A stretch of DNA of 64,000 nt from Dipylidium caninum (Eukaryota; Platyhelminthes; Cestoda; Cyclophyllidea; Dipylidiidae). This document shows positions 62,498-64,000 of this stretch, piece by piece (positions within the stretch are counted from its first letter, which is position 1; the number at the start of each line of letters is the position of its first letter). The stretch is from contig QEYB01001685.1 of the NCBI GenBank assembly GCA_017562135.1, forward strand, positions 248,001 through 312,000, written 5' to 3'. The notes beneath the pieces were generated by a model. It was not told the origin of the DNA. It saw only the letters and a list, made by a program, of their open reading frames with translations, and did not search any database. A program made the translations under genes and the position numbers.

Positions 62498-64000
62498 GTG
62501 CGTTCCTCTTTGCCCTTGTCCCCACCCCCACCTTCGTTATTTCCACGCCTGTCACCTCTAATCCATGCTTGGCATTGACAAGCGAGTAGCCGCATCTTCT
62601 CCATCTCCCTCGCCATCCAGTAAAGACTGGGAAGTGTTTTTGTGAACAGAGCGCTCCTCGCGACTTTCCCCCGCCGATTCCGCCGTTGGGAATTGGATGA
62701 GGCGCCGAGGAAGCGGCGGGGAGCGCCAGGTCGCAACTCTCCTCCTCCGGTGTCGCATTCTGCTCCCACCGGCGTGAGGCGGGAGGGTTGAAGCCTCCGA
62801 GATGACCAAACTTTGTGTTACCAGTTTAAGGGGCAGGGGAAGATGAAGGGTATTGGAGAAAATGCGCTCCGCCTGGCGGGGATGAGACTGATGGATGGCC
62901 GAGGCAGGCTGGCGTCAGGTTAAGACTGCACTCGCCAACCCCTCACGCATTCCCCTCTCCCCTCAGGCGGAAGTGGTGCCACTTCGATTAAGGAGATCCA
63001 GAAAACGGTGAAAGTTGCCATTTGACTTCACAAAATGGCATACTTTGCGTTGCTAGTGGCGTTTCTCGCCCAAAGAATGGGAACTCGGCCACTCCTCGGC
63101 TGTCCCGCTTGAATCTGCTGCTCGCACTTCCTCGGGGCGATTTTCGCAGTCGCACACAGTCACAGTGTCTTTCTTTCGCCCCTTCTCCCCCATCACCGCC
63201 ACCATTAGCGCCCTCTTTCTCCGTCACTCGCCGGCGGGACAGAGTCCGGGAGAATTAATCCATTCTCCTGATTGAGCACTCAACTCAGTGAGGGGAAAAT
63301 TCGGCCGAAAATGCTGCCTCCCAACTCGCTAACGGGCAACGCCTCGTAGCAGTTGCTGACGTGGAGGCGTTTTTCGTTTTTTTTCCTCAACTGAAACCAG
63401 TCAAAGTCACTTAAGTGATGAGTGGATCGGGCGGGAGGAACAGCGCCCGACTGTTGGGCCAAGAGGGTGCTCAGTGCAAAGCACCTGACCCTTTTGGAGA
63501 CAGTCGGTTGATTGGCGAGGCTCGAGTGACCGTCCAGTTGGCGGTAAATCAGCCCAACAGACAGGCGTAAAAGAAGGCAACTTGAACATTTTTCTTTTGG
63601 CTCATCAACTCGGCTCGGCTTCCTCCGTCCCCAGCTCCCCGCATTCAGCGATTGTGACGACCAGCGAACCCCACGCTGCTCCGCTCCCATTCGGCATTCG
63701 ATGTCGTAGCGTCGCCTCGGTTTTTCTTTGTCTCCGACCACTCGGCGGTCGGACGACCAAGTCTGTTAGCTTCTGATTCCGGCTCGGCCAGGGAGGCGAG
63801 GATTGTGGACCACCGTGGCTAGTCGTTCTTCGTTGTCACTTCGAGTTTGCTTCGGACAGAGCGGACGAGGAGGTGAGAAGTCGAAAACACACCATCCAAG
63901 CACCTACACGCAGAGTAGAGGAGGAAGAGGAGGAAGACTTACTTTTCCCATTGTCTGCCTGCGGCGACTTAATAATGCATGGAAATTTTGGCTTCTTCAT
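62498..64000. other. First intron of the innexin gene (incomplete)
   Basis: GC-rich sequence after the innexin donor, with no recognisable innexin exon (no CW-P-F loop or second helix). Open frames here look like chance frames in GC-rich DNA. Confidence 0.5.

Overview
The window is animal nuclear DNA. Its genes are split by many GT-AG introns, several only 69-76 bases long, and five metazoan families are recognisable by eye: integrin beta, synaptobrevin/VAMP, a CPED1-like PC-esterase, CDK11 (PITSLRE kinase) and HYLS1. A sixth, an innexin, enters at the right edge. Innexin and HYLS1 point to an invertebrate that builds centrioles or cilia. The mix of very short and longer introns, and roughly one gene per 10 kb, would fit a parasitic flatworm such as a cestode. 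That placement is inference; no marker gene proves it.

Layout. The left part (1-27 kb) is AT-rich and its genes lie on the minus strand. They are an integrin beta chain (seven exons, 9384 to 1788, with the C-terminal part missing and probably beyond the left edge), a synaptobrevin (about 20861 to 16413) and a CPED1-like esterase (26357 to 21989, 5' end not found). A dead mariner transposon (minus strand, about 12.2-13.3 kb) sits in a GC-richer island between integrin and synaptobrevin. Near 28 kb the direction switches: CDK11 (28888-32404) and HYLS1 (34522-37728) follow on the plus strand, so the esterase and CDK11 are divergent. From about 37.8 to 62.3 kb there is a long, clearly GC-richer stretch with no gene I can recognise. 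It holds a second dead mariner (46.34-47.37 kb, plus strand) and many purine-rich, CA-rich and GC-rich simple repeats. At 62341 the first coding exon of an innexin starts on the plus strand, and the rest lies beyond the window.

The genes do not form a pathway. They are ordinary housekeeping or cell-surface genes: adhesion, vesicle fusion, surface glycan modification (inferred), transcription/splicing kinase, centriole and gap junction. The most useful observations concern structure. CDK11 and synaptobrevin each lack one base inside a conserved exon. Two integrin introns are multiples of three and stop-free. A 53-base coding segment of the esterase gene is duplicated with the pattern of differences expected of coding sequence. 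There is also a sharp compositional change at about 38 kb. I found no tRNA, rRNA, CRISPR array or convincing novel system.
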